Source: Lactarius indigo
Taxonomy: Eukaryota; Basidiomycota; Agaricomycetes; Russulales; Russulaceae
Assembly (NCBI GenBank): GCA_025766275.1
Contig: JAFKAC010000020.1
Location: forward strand, 124,001-188,000
Reading direction: 5' to 3'
Length of the DNA: 64,000 nt
Under the pieces are notes generated by a model, which made no database searches, was not told the origin of the DNA, and saw only the letters and a program-made list of their open reading frames with translations. Of the stretch, positions 42,550 through 53,560 are shown one piece after another. Both the position numbers and the translations under genes were made by a program. The number at the start of each line of letters is the position of its first letter. The first letter of the stretch is position 1.

Positions 42550-43053
42550 TCATCGAGTCCCCGCTGACGAACTTCCCGCCCTTGCATCGTGAAAAAAGAG
42601 CGAGCGGGCCCAGTGTCGTAACCAGCCCGCGGCACTACCTTCTTTCGAAGGCTGTGGTGTATGGCCCTGAGAGAACAACCCCTTCACGGAGCGTATCAAA
42701 GGCTGTATGAACACGGTCGCGGTGCCCCTGCGACGACAGGTGTCCGGTCATGTGGATAGTAGTAGGTTGCAAATCCGACGAACGTACCAAAGAGCCCCCT
42801 GCAGCAACGGACTTATGACCTGATCTCGTATTGTGACCCAGACGACGGATTGCCAACCGGGTCCCGCGGTCGCGAGCTTGGCGAGGTATGTCGGCTCGAA
42901 ACGGAGATCGGGGATGATCATGGTGGGTTTCAGGCGCCGTGGTACGTCATGTTTTGTACGAGGACGCGGGCCGCTCTGATTTTCTGCGTGACTGCGGGCA
43001 AGGGCGAGGACGGTGATGTAGTCCGAGCGTGGGCGAGTGTGCTCTTTGGACAT
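42550..43053 (-). CDS. Small DUF1770/Atg43-like membrane protein
   Basis: Two exons (42788-43053 and 42550-42727, minus) splice in phase to 147 residues. The central block IIPDLRFEPTYL, then WQSVVWVTIRDQVISPLLQG, then after the splice LWGTATVFIQPLIRS, resembles a fungal family (DUF1770) that I recall as including the fission-yeast mitophagy receptor Atg43. The unspliced frame stops soon after LW, whereas splicing restores the hydrophobic GTATVFIQPL segment, which supports the intron. The likely location is a mitochondrial or other membrane, with a basic C-terminus. Functional assignment rests on memory of the motif only. Convergence with CHZ1 is not involved; both genes are transcribed leftward about 190 bp apart. 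Confidence 0.55.
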
Positions 43054-43244
43054 GCCAGCGAACGGATACTTTCCGTATTTGGTATTGGCAAGCGGCGTTT
43101 GGTGTTAGGAGTGGGGCTTAGGTAAGCAACGTATCAGGGACAACACGACGAAGACGGGACAGGGACTGTACATGGACACGAGCAAGATACTGTAAGAGTA
43201 AATAATATGTGTTTTGCAAAGGAATTTTGATTGGCGTTGACTGA

Positions 43245-43787
43245 TTATGCTTCGTCGTCATCGTCATCATCATCGTCGCCGTCGTCGTCATCGTCGTCAT
43301 CACCATCACCAGCTTCCTCACCGTCGTCTTCGCTTTCTCCTTCTTCGACGACCGTCGCTGGCTTCCTTTCTGGAGACCTGGTGCGGGGGTCGGTAGCAGC
43401 TTGCCCCTTCACTTTTGGTCCTTTAGCCTCAGTTTCAGACCCGCTATCGTCTTCTAGCTCCTGTATATCTGGGACCTTCGTGTAGTCGACCCGGTTACCA
43501 CGCGTCCTCCTCCCAGTCTCGATGACATTTGTTGGGTCGAGTGCCTCCAACTCGTCTAAATGTGCGCACTCAGACTCGTATGAGCTTTGCAACATCGCGG
43601 AACATTGCTTACCGTCGTCGACGTCGCTACCCGAATCGTCTTCGTCGAACGCGTCGTCCTCCTCGTCCTTGCGGGGTCTGTTTAAACCTACATTGATGCC
43701 CGCACGCACTAGCAAGGGGGTGTAGACTCACTTTTTCTTATGATGAACCTCCTCCGACTCTGCACTGCGTTTGTTGCGAGATGACAT
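43245..43787 (-). CDS. CHZ1-like histone chaperone
   Basis: Exons 43732-43787 and 43245-43677 (minus) are in phase, giving 162 residues. The start reads MSSRNKRSAESEEVHHKKK, a likely nuclear localisation signal. The core LDPTNVIETGRRTRGNRVDY matches the short CHZ motif of histone chaperones that bind H2A.Z-H2B dimers and hand them to the SWR1 remodeller. Acidic tracts flank the motif, as is typical for these disordered chaperones. The C-terminus is a nearly pure Asp/Gly/Glu run encoded by a TCG/TCA repeat (43247-43312 on the plus strand). No folded domain is predicted. Alternative: another acidic nuclear protein carrying a similar RRTRG segment. Confidence 0.72.
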
Positions 43788-46700
43788 CGTTTACTCAGGA
43801 GTCGTACGTGGCAGCGGAGTAGGGGCGATCCAACAACCATCAATTTCAACTGACGCTAGGTTCCCAATCAGGATCCATGTCCCCACACTTCGTTTGAATG
43901 TGCGCCCTCTGTGATCAGCCACCGTATCGTAAAGGTCGACCACTCACGACATAAACGAAGTCGTCCGTCATAACTGTACTTGCGCTGTGGTCCATTTCTT
44001 TCCCTCGCGACAGCGTATGACGTCACGTCTCCATCACCTGACTGGACTGCATATCCGTAATCGGTAATCGATTTCCTTGGGCCATCGTCACCCAAAAGGC
44101 CTCAAGAGATCTCAAGGCAGGGGATGGAACTCCCACAAATGGAAATCCTTGCCCAGGATCTCCAGCACTAGTAGAAGTTCTAGACCTTCAGCGCTTCAGC
44201 CGCGGGCGGTTCGAAGTTGTTCTAAGTGAGCGGACAAAGCCCACTGCACAGCGAGCTTCTGGTGTGACCTTCGCAGATGTCGCTGTTATTACGGTGAGTA
44301 GCCTCGGCTATTGTGTCGGGGTCCAGGCTAAATAGGACAACGCACAGACAACCCCAGTAAGCCTGTTCTCGACACCACATCGTCGGAGCATATTTTCGGC
44401 AATGGCTACAACCCGGTGTAATAGATACCCGAGACCGAAAGCATCAGCCAGCGCGTCATAATGACCCCCATACCCACCGAGTTGTTAATAGCGGACCCGA
44501 GCAGTGGCCTGGAGGTCAGGAACGCGCTGTGGCGCTGGTCGGGCGGTTGGCCGCGCATGCAAAGCCAAAAATATGCAATTCTCCGCCATTGTCTCCTCTG
44601 TTCCACTTGGGTGACCTCCCGGCGCACTTCCTGAGTTATTCTGGACCCCGATCGTCGTACTCGATGCTGCGATGCCCCAGCATGATTGATCGGAAAAACG
44701 AACCCGCCACGGAATCCCTTCTATTGGATAGCAGTATAGGCGGGCACCTACCTCAACGCTACTCCTTCCACAGATGGTCGATGTTTATCTAACGCGAATG
44801 ATAGGCGCAAATTGAATCGAGGCTCCCACTCAAGCCGCGCTCGTCTATCGCTTGATGGGAGCACTTAACTTAAATTGCGCAAAATGAAGAACCCATGCTT
44901 CAGATGACTGACATCGGGATCCGCATCTATTCTGCCTAGTCGCTTGGACTCCACGTCAACCCTGACGTTATCGTATGGCTCGCGCTTTCCCTATTAGTGC
45001 TGCGGATGCAGCTCTTTTTGACCTTAAGTTAGCCGTTATGTTCGTACGGCGATTCGCCCGTGGGGCTCTACATCCTGTCCCGCGGTTGCCTCGGCGGGTC
45101 GAGCGCCACATTGCTTCTTGGGTGGACGGTCCCAGTTTAGGACTTGCACCGCATATCAACCTGACTTGTATGGGAGTACATAGTTGATAGAGAAACGCAC
45201 ACACGAACTCAGGGTTTTAAGACAGGGATAAGTGGTTAATGCTTGATATAGGGGAGATCACAAAGACGGTCAGTATATCCTACCCCTCGGTTAACTGTGA
45301 CGAACAACATATGCAACCTCCTTCTGGTCTGTGTAGGTACTGTGTGAGTCTAGAATTCCAGAGCCACGCTCTTCCGGTCAGGAATTACTCTAACAAGGTC
45401 TCGCGCTGGTGGGTGTTCTCCCCGAGGACGGAGATCGGCAAGAGCCCTGCGAGGATGTGCTGGATCGCAAAAATATCGGGCGGGCTGAGAACATATCCAC
45501 ATGACGAGGCACAGCGATAGTCTCCGAGTACGAGACTACAGCTTCCCCGAGACAAGTGCTCCGAGGGAGGGTATTCCTAGAGGTCGGAGCGTACAAAAAA
45601 GAAAACGCACCGTGCTTCTGTCAAACCGAAGCGGCCATCACCCCCGCCCTGGCGATGGCGTACCACGATAAACGACAAGGCTCACCGTACGGTGGGTATG
45701 GCTTATGGCGGTGCCCTGCTCATGCTACCATAGGCAACGCGATGACCCCATTGCCGCACAGAAGCCGGCGACTATGGGTCGAGCCGAGGCCCGAGGTCGA
45801 TCCCGACAGCGAGATGCCGGCATGGCGCATACAACTGTACTGTACCCCGGTTGAGCAACTTGAGCGAGCAAATAAGGCCCCATGAATACCTTGTTCGACA
45901 CAATTTGTGACCAAGGACCGACATGTATCTTCAAATCTCCCACTTGCGGGCCGTGCATATAGCACACAGAGCCGAAGAGACGACGACACCTGCGAACGGG
46001 GGCGGCAGCAAAGGGATCTCGTGTGAACCCGCGGGGGACCCTTCCATGCTGCTGGTAGTACTGACGCTTGGCCTCTTGCTTGGCCTTTCCGATTGGTGGG
46101 GTTCTGGGAATCTGGGGGGTCAGCTCTCAGAGAGAAACGGCAGTCGGATCAAGATTGAAGGAAGCGGCAAGCTCAGACTCACACACTGCTGCAGCCAGAA
46201 ATTGCAAAACAAGTCGAAGCTTATCGGTTCGCCCCCTCAGCCCGAGTTCAAGTCGAAATATCTAGCCACCTCGTTTGTGTTGCCGTGAGTGACGTACCTC
46301 ACTGAGGCCTCGGATCTCAGACTCATGGCGGACTCATCCACGAAACTGACGGCATAATAATGCTTCTTTTGCACTGTAAGCTAATCGGGACTGATAAATG
46401 GCAGCGACGTCAGTGGTTGACGTTGATCGTTTTTCCCGAGGGACATGCGCGACAAGGGGTGCTCATGACACCCTCTATGCCATTCGAGGCGTGTTGGTGA
46501 CGCAAGGAACGCCTAGGCGGAGAGCGTATCCGCTATCGAAATTTGAAAAAAATAAGTCCAACTGAGGGAAAATATTCGCATGTGGTCCGTTGGGTGAGAA
46601 AAACCAAAGTGCGTGGTGGGAACGGCGATCCTTCGAGTGTTGTATTGGGTTGCCATTTCGGGTTCACCCAGGCGTTCACCTGATCTCCTCCTTGCACACG

Positions 46701-46860
46701 GGTTGCAAATTCGCATTGACCACATGATGGCTGCCCACTTTGGATTATCTTTCTCCTCCTGTCTTCCGAACAATCCCAGTGAAATTTACTTTTTGCTTCT
46801 AAGCGAGCCAACGCCTTGCACTCGTCACTGAGATCTCCTAGCGTGATTCTGTTTTTCTCT
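43788..46860. other. About 3 kb without a confident gene
   Basis: Short open frames occur on both strands, for example 43868-44095 (-), 44529-44792 (+), 44975-45187 (+) and 45720-45989 (-). None shows recognisable motifs or clear splicing. Frame-fragmented protein-like text between 45390 and 45990 on the minus strand may be old coding debris. Confidence 0.35.
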
Positions 46861-47580
46861 CTGGCCCGGCACTAGTGCTCAAAAACCCTCCCTCCCCTTT
46901 CCCCGTCTGCTCTAGACGCCTTGTGGACGCCCACACGGGAGGAATAACGAATCCAGATATTGGGTCTCGAAAATCATGCACAGTTCCACAGGTTTATGTT
47001 GTTAGGGAAGAGAAGTCGGACGGCCCGACATACAGCTATGAGCTGCGGGTTCAGAGTGGCTTTCTCGACCAGCAGAAGGAAGGTACGTAACACATACAAC
47101 GATTTTTTTTATTTTTTTTCGGGCGTAGGGGTGGGGACAATCACAGCCATTTGTATACAGCAGTAGTGATATTCGCGACACGGAATTAATTTCCCACCCC
47201 AAGTTGGGACGCATTGCGCTCGATCGAAATCGTTCTAGTTGGAAAAGGTCTCTCACAAACGTCACATTTTCTTCTCAGGGCAACTGCCAGGGGTAACAAG
47301 ACGCCTTGGCACACTTGTTCGAATGGCCAGCGAGCTGTGGGCGATACGCGAGAGATATCGAGGCCGGAGGGAGGAGGTCGAGGCGGTGCCAATTACAGAT
47401 GAGGTTCGTGCCAGCTCCAGCGGCGTCGAAAATCAAAAGGGGCTCCCCGTATCGTATCGTTACTACCGTACCCAGATTCCCGCATTCCGCCGCATTTCAC
47501 GGAACAAACGAAAAAAAGAACCCACCTCGGAACTGAGACTCCCTTCTTCCCCTTTGCCATTGCAGCACATTCGAATTTAA
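46861..47580 (+). CDS. Possible two-exon hypothetical gene
   Basis: An open frame from 46875 (VYVVREEKSDGPTYSYELRV) ends at an intron-like gtacgt near 47083. A second frame (47239-47580) has a basic helical segment (ELWAIRERYRGRREEVEAVP). A splice joining the two could not be shown. No family is recognised. Confidence 0.22.
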
Positions 47581-50133
47581 GTAGGGGGGAGGGAGGGCGC
47601 AAAATGTCCTCCTCCTCATGTCATGCCGAAGTTCTGCGTGCCCACCGACGAGCTACTGCGAAGGGGCCCCCCCAACTAAGCGAGACGAAAAAGGCAGGTA
47701 GCCTGCGGCATCCATGACGATCTGGTAACCCATGACGTTTCTTCCTGTACCTTTTTCTTCCCACCGCCGCTGCGCTGCGCTGCACTTGCGCGCAGCAGAC
47801 ATTTATATCAACAGCACGGTGGGAAGCGGGGAAGAGGGCGTTTCCGATCGCCTGGGCTCGACACATCCCACAAGCTATGCGATATGAACTACGCGGTTCA
47901 TTCTTACGCCCTCAAGGACGTTAACGTACGGCGCAGTAGTGGCATCGCTGCGCCATTTAGAGAACGACTTATAGTCGCGGCCCCCGTCTAACAGACAGCT
48001 GCCATCATACGTACAAGCACGTCTTAGACTCTCAGCAAAAGAGAATTCAATAGGGAGAGCAGGATTCGTCAGCATACAGTACAGTAGTAGTCGTCCGCGC
48101 TCCGCATTCGGGGTTCGTTGTGACATATCTCAGGCCTCAGGTTTTGGACTTGGGTCCAGACGCACTGCTGTGCGAATTCGTCCGTAATATTTCCTTCACC
48201 CCCAGGCGCTCCGACGGAGAGACTGGCTTCGCAGGCCAAAAAAAATGTGTCTACTGTACTTCTTTGAAAAATCGTCGCGTAGAGTAATTTACCGATGTGT
48301 CGGTGCCCAAGTTGCTTTTTGCTCCTCCCTCCCGCACCAACAGCGATTTGTGATCCGCCAGCATTCGGAAACAATTGATAAAAAAAGGCCGGGGACTATT
48401 GGGAAAAGCGGCGGGTGGTGGAAAACAACATTTACCCGGACGCCGATGCTGGCATAATATAAGTTCTCGTGCTCCATCTGAGCACGCAGCTCAGTCCACA
48501 AACAACGACGAAGGGGGAAAGAAGAACGTTCTTTGTTGGTTCTCCCCTTGGGCGTCCGTCGTCGTCGGTCGTCGGTGTCCGAGAGTTTTTCACAGACTTC
48601 CCCCCTCCACCCCCACTCTTACGCTCTAGCCGCTCACAGTCGTCCCTGGCCCGATCACGCAATTTTTGGGACTTTGAGACGAGACCGTCATAGTCAGGCA
48701 CACACACATACCCTCCCCGATCACGTCCGTTTCAACGCACCAACCTCACCCCCATCTTTGGTTTTGAACGTGCACGGTCGCCTGGAAAACAAGACGGGGC
48801 GGGCCTTTTCCAAGTTTTTTAGCCGAGGCCGACGCGGCTCGGGATTCGTGCCGGGGCCGTTTGGTGGTTGGAGTGTCGTTTTTTTTTTTTTAATTCCAGG
48901 CGCGTGGAGACGCTCGCGGATCGGACTCACCTCGAGTCAGGCGCATGATTAGCCCGGTGTCTCAACCAGCACCGTCATAACTTGCCTGACACAAACTCAG
49001 ACAGACAGATTTACACGGTAGTAGTTGTAGACGTTGTCAAACCTTGGGCCTTCATAATCGACCAAGTGGGGGCGCACAACCGACGGCGAAGCAGAGAGAG
49101 AAAATCAGAAAAAAAAAAAGGTTTTGTCCAACGTCCAATCGCTTGTGTGTGCAATGACTATATGACGTAGGATGGGGAATGTAGGGGTTCGGAGCGCGCA
49201 AGCGTCAGGTGCACGAAAAATCGAAAAATATCGTGCTGGTTCTTTTTCCTTTTGCGCGTAGGTGCGCGCGCCATATGACGTCCGTGGCACTAATACTGCC
49301 GCTGTACGTACTGCATGATACTGTCCTAGGCACCGAATATGAGGAGAGATGGTTAGCTGCATACCCTGACTCATGTCGCTTGACGTGATTGGGGTTATCC
49401 GGGGAGACAAGGATGACCGACGCGGAGATGAAAGAGGGGGAACGTGATCATTACGATCCATGACATGGATGACATTTTTATCGGTACCGTGCACAGTACT
49501 ATGTTCCTGGTTACCTACCTGCGCAGAAATTAAGAGGTGTAAGGACGTCTGCAAGAGCGAGATGAAGAACAAGATGAAAGGGATTGCGTTGTTCATAATT
49601 ATAGGTATTGATCAATATTTTTTGATTGATGGGGCTTGAATCGCGAAGCCCTTCGCGTAGAATAACATCGACAACCTTCTTCCTTGTACTTGATACTACT
49701 TGCTACTGTAGCTAATGCTGCTGCTTCTCGTCGTACAAAACCTCCAACACGATATTGATATAAGTGGGCAGAGGCTGGGCGGCGGGGCGATTGCCACAGG
49801 TATGGGTGAGATAAGAGAGAAAAAAAATAAGAAAAAGGAATAACACAAGCACAGAAAAGAGAGGTAGAGGTAGGAGAAGATGTATGAGATCCGGCGTATG
49901 AGGGTGGGAGCAAGCAATGGAAACAGAGGTGAGAATTGGGATCGTGACCATGGTCGTGATGGCGTAGAAGCAATTTTCTATACACGAACGATGAGGGAGA
50001 TTGCTGTGAGCGGAACGACAAGCCCATGAGTAGACGGAGAAAGAAATGAGATGATATGGAAACAATGAAGAGAACACAGAAGGAGAAACGGAAACTGAGG
50101 ACCGAGGTAGAGGAGTTGGCAGATGAGGGGAGC
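47581..50133. other. About 2.5 kb without a confident gene
   Basis: A minus-strand frame at 49105-49596 starts with a signal-peptide-like hydrophobic run (IPFILFFISLLQTSLHLLIS), but the rest is not protein-like unless spliced. It also lies 3' of the GATA gene, so it may be its downstream transcript region. Homopolymer runs occur at about 48880-48890 (T) and 49109-49119 (A). Confidence 0.35.
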
Positions 50134-53083
50134 CTAGAACCCATTGGCACCAGCGCCGACGCCTTCGGTCGGATAGCCAGTCCAGTCACTAGGAAGCATG
50201 GGCGGGTGAGGTTCGGGTAGCAACATAGGAGGATGGATGTATGAGTCCAGGAAGTGACCGCCTTCCCCCATGCCCGTAGAACCATGTAAAAAATCCATTT
50301 GCACATCGGCGTCGTTCGTAGACGACGGGGGAAGCATGGGAGGATGGATAAAGGGTGACCCATGCGGCTGGGGTAGCATCGGAGGGTGCCAATACGCGCT
50401 GTAGTACGAGCCTGGTCCGGAGCCATTATTGCCGTTGGAGGTGTTACTATTACCACCACCAAGGTTCGGGCTGCAGTTACCGGCGCCATTCGGAGAATTC
50501 CCGGAACCCGAAAACGAGAAGTCCATTGAGTTGCGTGCCGAGCTTGAGCAAGACGTGGCGCTACTTGTCGAGAAGCTGCTGCTGTCCCGACCAAAGGATG
50601 AGAACGAGACGGCCGAGCTCGGTGGTTCAGTTGCGGAGTCATTGCTCATCCGTCTACGCTTTGCCCCGCGCATCTCGACACCGCTCTCTCCTTCAGAGTT
50701 GTCACCGCTACTGGTGGTGTAATCCGTGGAGTATAGTTGCGAGAGCAGATCTGGATGATACGGACCCGGAAAGTTGGATAAGTTGAGGGTGGGGTAACTG
50801 TACGTATTGCCCGTGCCGAGAGCACCAACCAACTCGCTCTGGGTCGGTGGGACGTAACCGAACCCTCCGTTGTTGCTGCCAGCGCTGTGGCTGCTGGCAG
50901 GATCGAGATCGGGATCATCAAATGCGCCAGCGTTGGAGTCTGCCACAAGCGTGGGGGAAATATCACCATCGGCATCCATATTAGGAGATGGGCGACGAGA
51001 TGCGCCTGGGCTCGCCGACGGTGTCTCAGATGTGTTGCCAGTAGCGTTACCACTGGTGCTACCGCGGCGGGAGTCATGCCGGGAGCGTTTGCGAATAACA
51101 TCGGATTTCATGGAGATTGGTCGGGCAGAACCATGCAATTTGAAACTGGTGAAATTTTTACGGATCAGTTGGAAGCGTCGAAGTTGACAACTTTGAAACT
51201 CACTAAAGTCCGCAGCTGCAAGCGTTCCAGAGGGAAATCGAGAAGGCATGAGTGTGGTTAGAATAGACGACGCCGAGTAGTGCTCACGCGTTGCACACGG
51301 TCTTGCCTTCGTCATCTTTGCGCCAGAGTGGTGTCGCAGTTGTGTGGCAATTGTAACATTGCGCTACACAGTGCGTCAACTACATCATATCAGGACAGTT
51401 AACGATGAAGGGCGCACCAATGATTTCCGAGGATTCTTGGCGGGGCGCTGCTTGCGAGCGTCCTTCACCGTGGTTATTCCGCATGCTCTTCGGGCGTGGA
51501 CGCTTGTGCTAGGCACGCACACTCAGAGAAAATAAACAAAAAGGGCTCGCACGGGTGGCGCGTACCAACTTGCAGTAAAGCCCACATGCATTGCAGTTGA
51601 GCTCGTCATTCAAACCGCGACGCCACAGTGGCGTGTGCGTTGCACCACAATTTGAGCACTCGGCCTTGACGCCTCCAGGTGCATTGCTGCCGCTTGCTCC
51701 CGTTGGCGGGAGAGCCGCTGCGGGGTTGGTAGCGGTTGCACCGGGACCAGAGGAGCGCGTGGTGGCACCTTGAGTACGTACGCTTAGGGTGGGACGGGTG
51801 GAGTTGGAACCAGTCGGCGTGTCGCTGCGGTGACCGAGTTTTGCGGGGGAAACAGTTTGCTCCTGCTGGGAAGCTCGTCTAGCAAAGTGAGCCTGAGAAA
51901 AGGCAGGGTGATGGTGTTCAAAAGCTTCGCTCTTCATCCCGATCTCGGGCTCCGTAGCCAGATCCAGCTGGCGGGATTGGGAGTCGTTACTTGAGGTAGA
52001 AGCGAAGACTGGTACAGACCACGCATCAGGTTCGCCGGACTCCATGAGGAGCTCGTCGAGAGGAAGTTCGATTGTCGGGCGGACGATGTCGAACGAGTCC
52101 GTGGAAGGAATCGAGTGACGGACGCCTTCACCGTAGTTCATCGGATTCGTGACGGTGGGAGTAGGATAGAGGAGGGCAGAGGGGCCAAAGTCGCTCGAGA
52201 AGAGGGAAGGGAAACGAAGAAATGCTTCTTGATGGTTCGTAGAGGAGATGGTTGTGGTAATGGAGGTGGCGTCTGTGTCTCTACGGGCACGGTTGGTGTC
52301 TTTGTCATTGTGATGGTCGGAAAGAGCAGACGCGGATTCGGGGAGGGTGTCTTCTTGGGTGGTGGTGGATCGGGTAATGGGACGACTTCGGCGAGTGACG
52401 CTGTCCTTAAACTCGGCCGAAGGTTTGAGGTCCGGTTTCTGTACGGGACCCGCAGAAGCAGCAGGAGTGGGCTGGTCTACAGAGAAAGTGAATTGCATGC
52501 GCTTGATAGTGCCGGGACGGCCATTGATATTGGCCTCGCGGGAACGTTCTTTTTCTGCAGCGCGTTGTCGGATAATGTCGGTGGAATGGTTGCGCCTGAA
52601 ACCAGGGGCTTCCAACTCCTCGATGCTCCTGGATTAAAAAAAAAAAAATTGAAGGAAATTTTTCGGATCGAGAGATGAGGAGGAGCAAAGTCGTCAGGGC
52701 GCAGGGTTACGGGAGGGACTGAACGGAGACAACGGACCGGCCTTTCTCCTTGTCGAGCTTGTCGCTCATACACTTGCTCAGTCTCTTGAACTCTCGCTTA
52801 GACTTGGCGCTGTCGACGTCGACCATGAGATTTTGGAGGTGCCATAGACGCCAGCTAAGGTTCTCGAGACGTTGTCCTTGCTCAAGGAAGCTAGCGACTT
52901 TGGTGCAGACCTGAGTGACGTGATGAGGATGCGGGGGACGTAAGACGAGCAAGATATGATAAGACGAACCTTCCACGTCTTCGTGAGAGCATCGGCATCA
53001 CCGAGGTTGGAAAAGGCGATGAAAGATTTGTTGCCCTGGTAGGGATGAGACATTAAGGAAAGGAAGGATTGGATATCGAGCAT
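50134..53083 (-). CDS. Two-finger GATA transcription factor with DUF1752-like N-terminus
   Basis: Exons (minus) are 52970-53083, 52711-52910, 51566-52628, 51418-51508, 51288-51363, a 12-nt micro-exon 51204-51215, and 50134-51145. They sum to 2568 nt, giving 855 residues. Residues 35-65 (LTKTWKVCTKVASFLEQG, RLENLSWRLW) match the DUF1752 segment found in AreA-like factors. Finger 1 has Cys429, 432, 450 and 453, with 17 residues between the pairs, followed by a basic tail HKRPRPKSMR. Finger 2 has Cys492, 495, 513 and 516, with HGSARPISMKSDVIRKR after it. The micro-exon supplies Cys516. The C-terminus is Ser/Gly/Asn-rich and carries four HPPML motifs. The factor should bind GATA sites in the nucleus; relatives control nitrogen use or development. 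Which pathway applies here is unknown. CT-rich sequence precedes the start. Confidence 0.94.
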
Positions 53084-53560
53084 GGGGAAAGTGGGGACAC
53101 ACTTTGAACTTGAGATTTAAGATGGAAGGCATTTAAAAGGAAGGGAAGAGAGGCGAGGGTGGGAGAGGAGGGAGGAGATGGAAAGGCGGGATTGGGCAGG
53201 ACGAGGCGAGTGATATTGAGCAAGGGACGGAGAGAGAAATGAGAGGAGGGGAGAGCAGCGCGTTTGTATTAACCACTGTCACCCAATTAAACTATTATTT
53301 TCCTCCCAATATATTTCCGTCTATGGTTATCCCCGGCCCCCCTCCGCCGACGCCGCCGCCCGTGTGTGGTGACGCGACTTCCTGATCAGAACCACTTCCT
53401 GTTGTTCACTCCTCGAGGCCGGTCATCTGCGTCTGGCCCACCTTCTCTTCTTCTTTCTCGGTCTCAGCTCCACTAAAACTACTCTTTACTATCAAATACT
53501 ATTAATAATTATTCCAAAATCCACTTCGGGCTTCTTTCCGCGGACTGCCCGTTCCTGCCA
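53084..53560 (-). promoter_or_regulatory. Pyrimidine-rich leader/promoter of the GATA gene
   Basis: Between about 53105 and 53260 the plus strand is almost all purine, so the coding strand is CT-rich. CT-rich blocks just upstream of start sites are typical of strongly or regulatably expressed fungal genes. No exact transcription start can be given. Confidence 0.5.

Noticed and set aside
45390..45990. Protein-like fragments on the minus strand, perhaps a degraded enzyme gene
   Set aside because: Fragments in several frames could not be tied to any family I can recall, so no pseudogene call is made.
51344..51535. Plus-strand open frames opposite the GATA finger exons
   Set aside because: They are antisense shadows; the minus strand here holds exons of finger 2 with correct splice sites.
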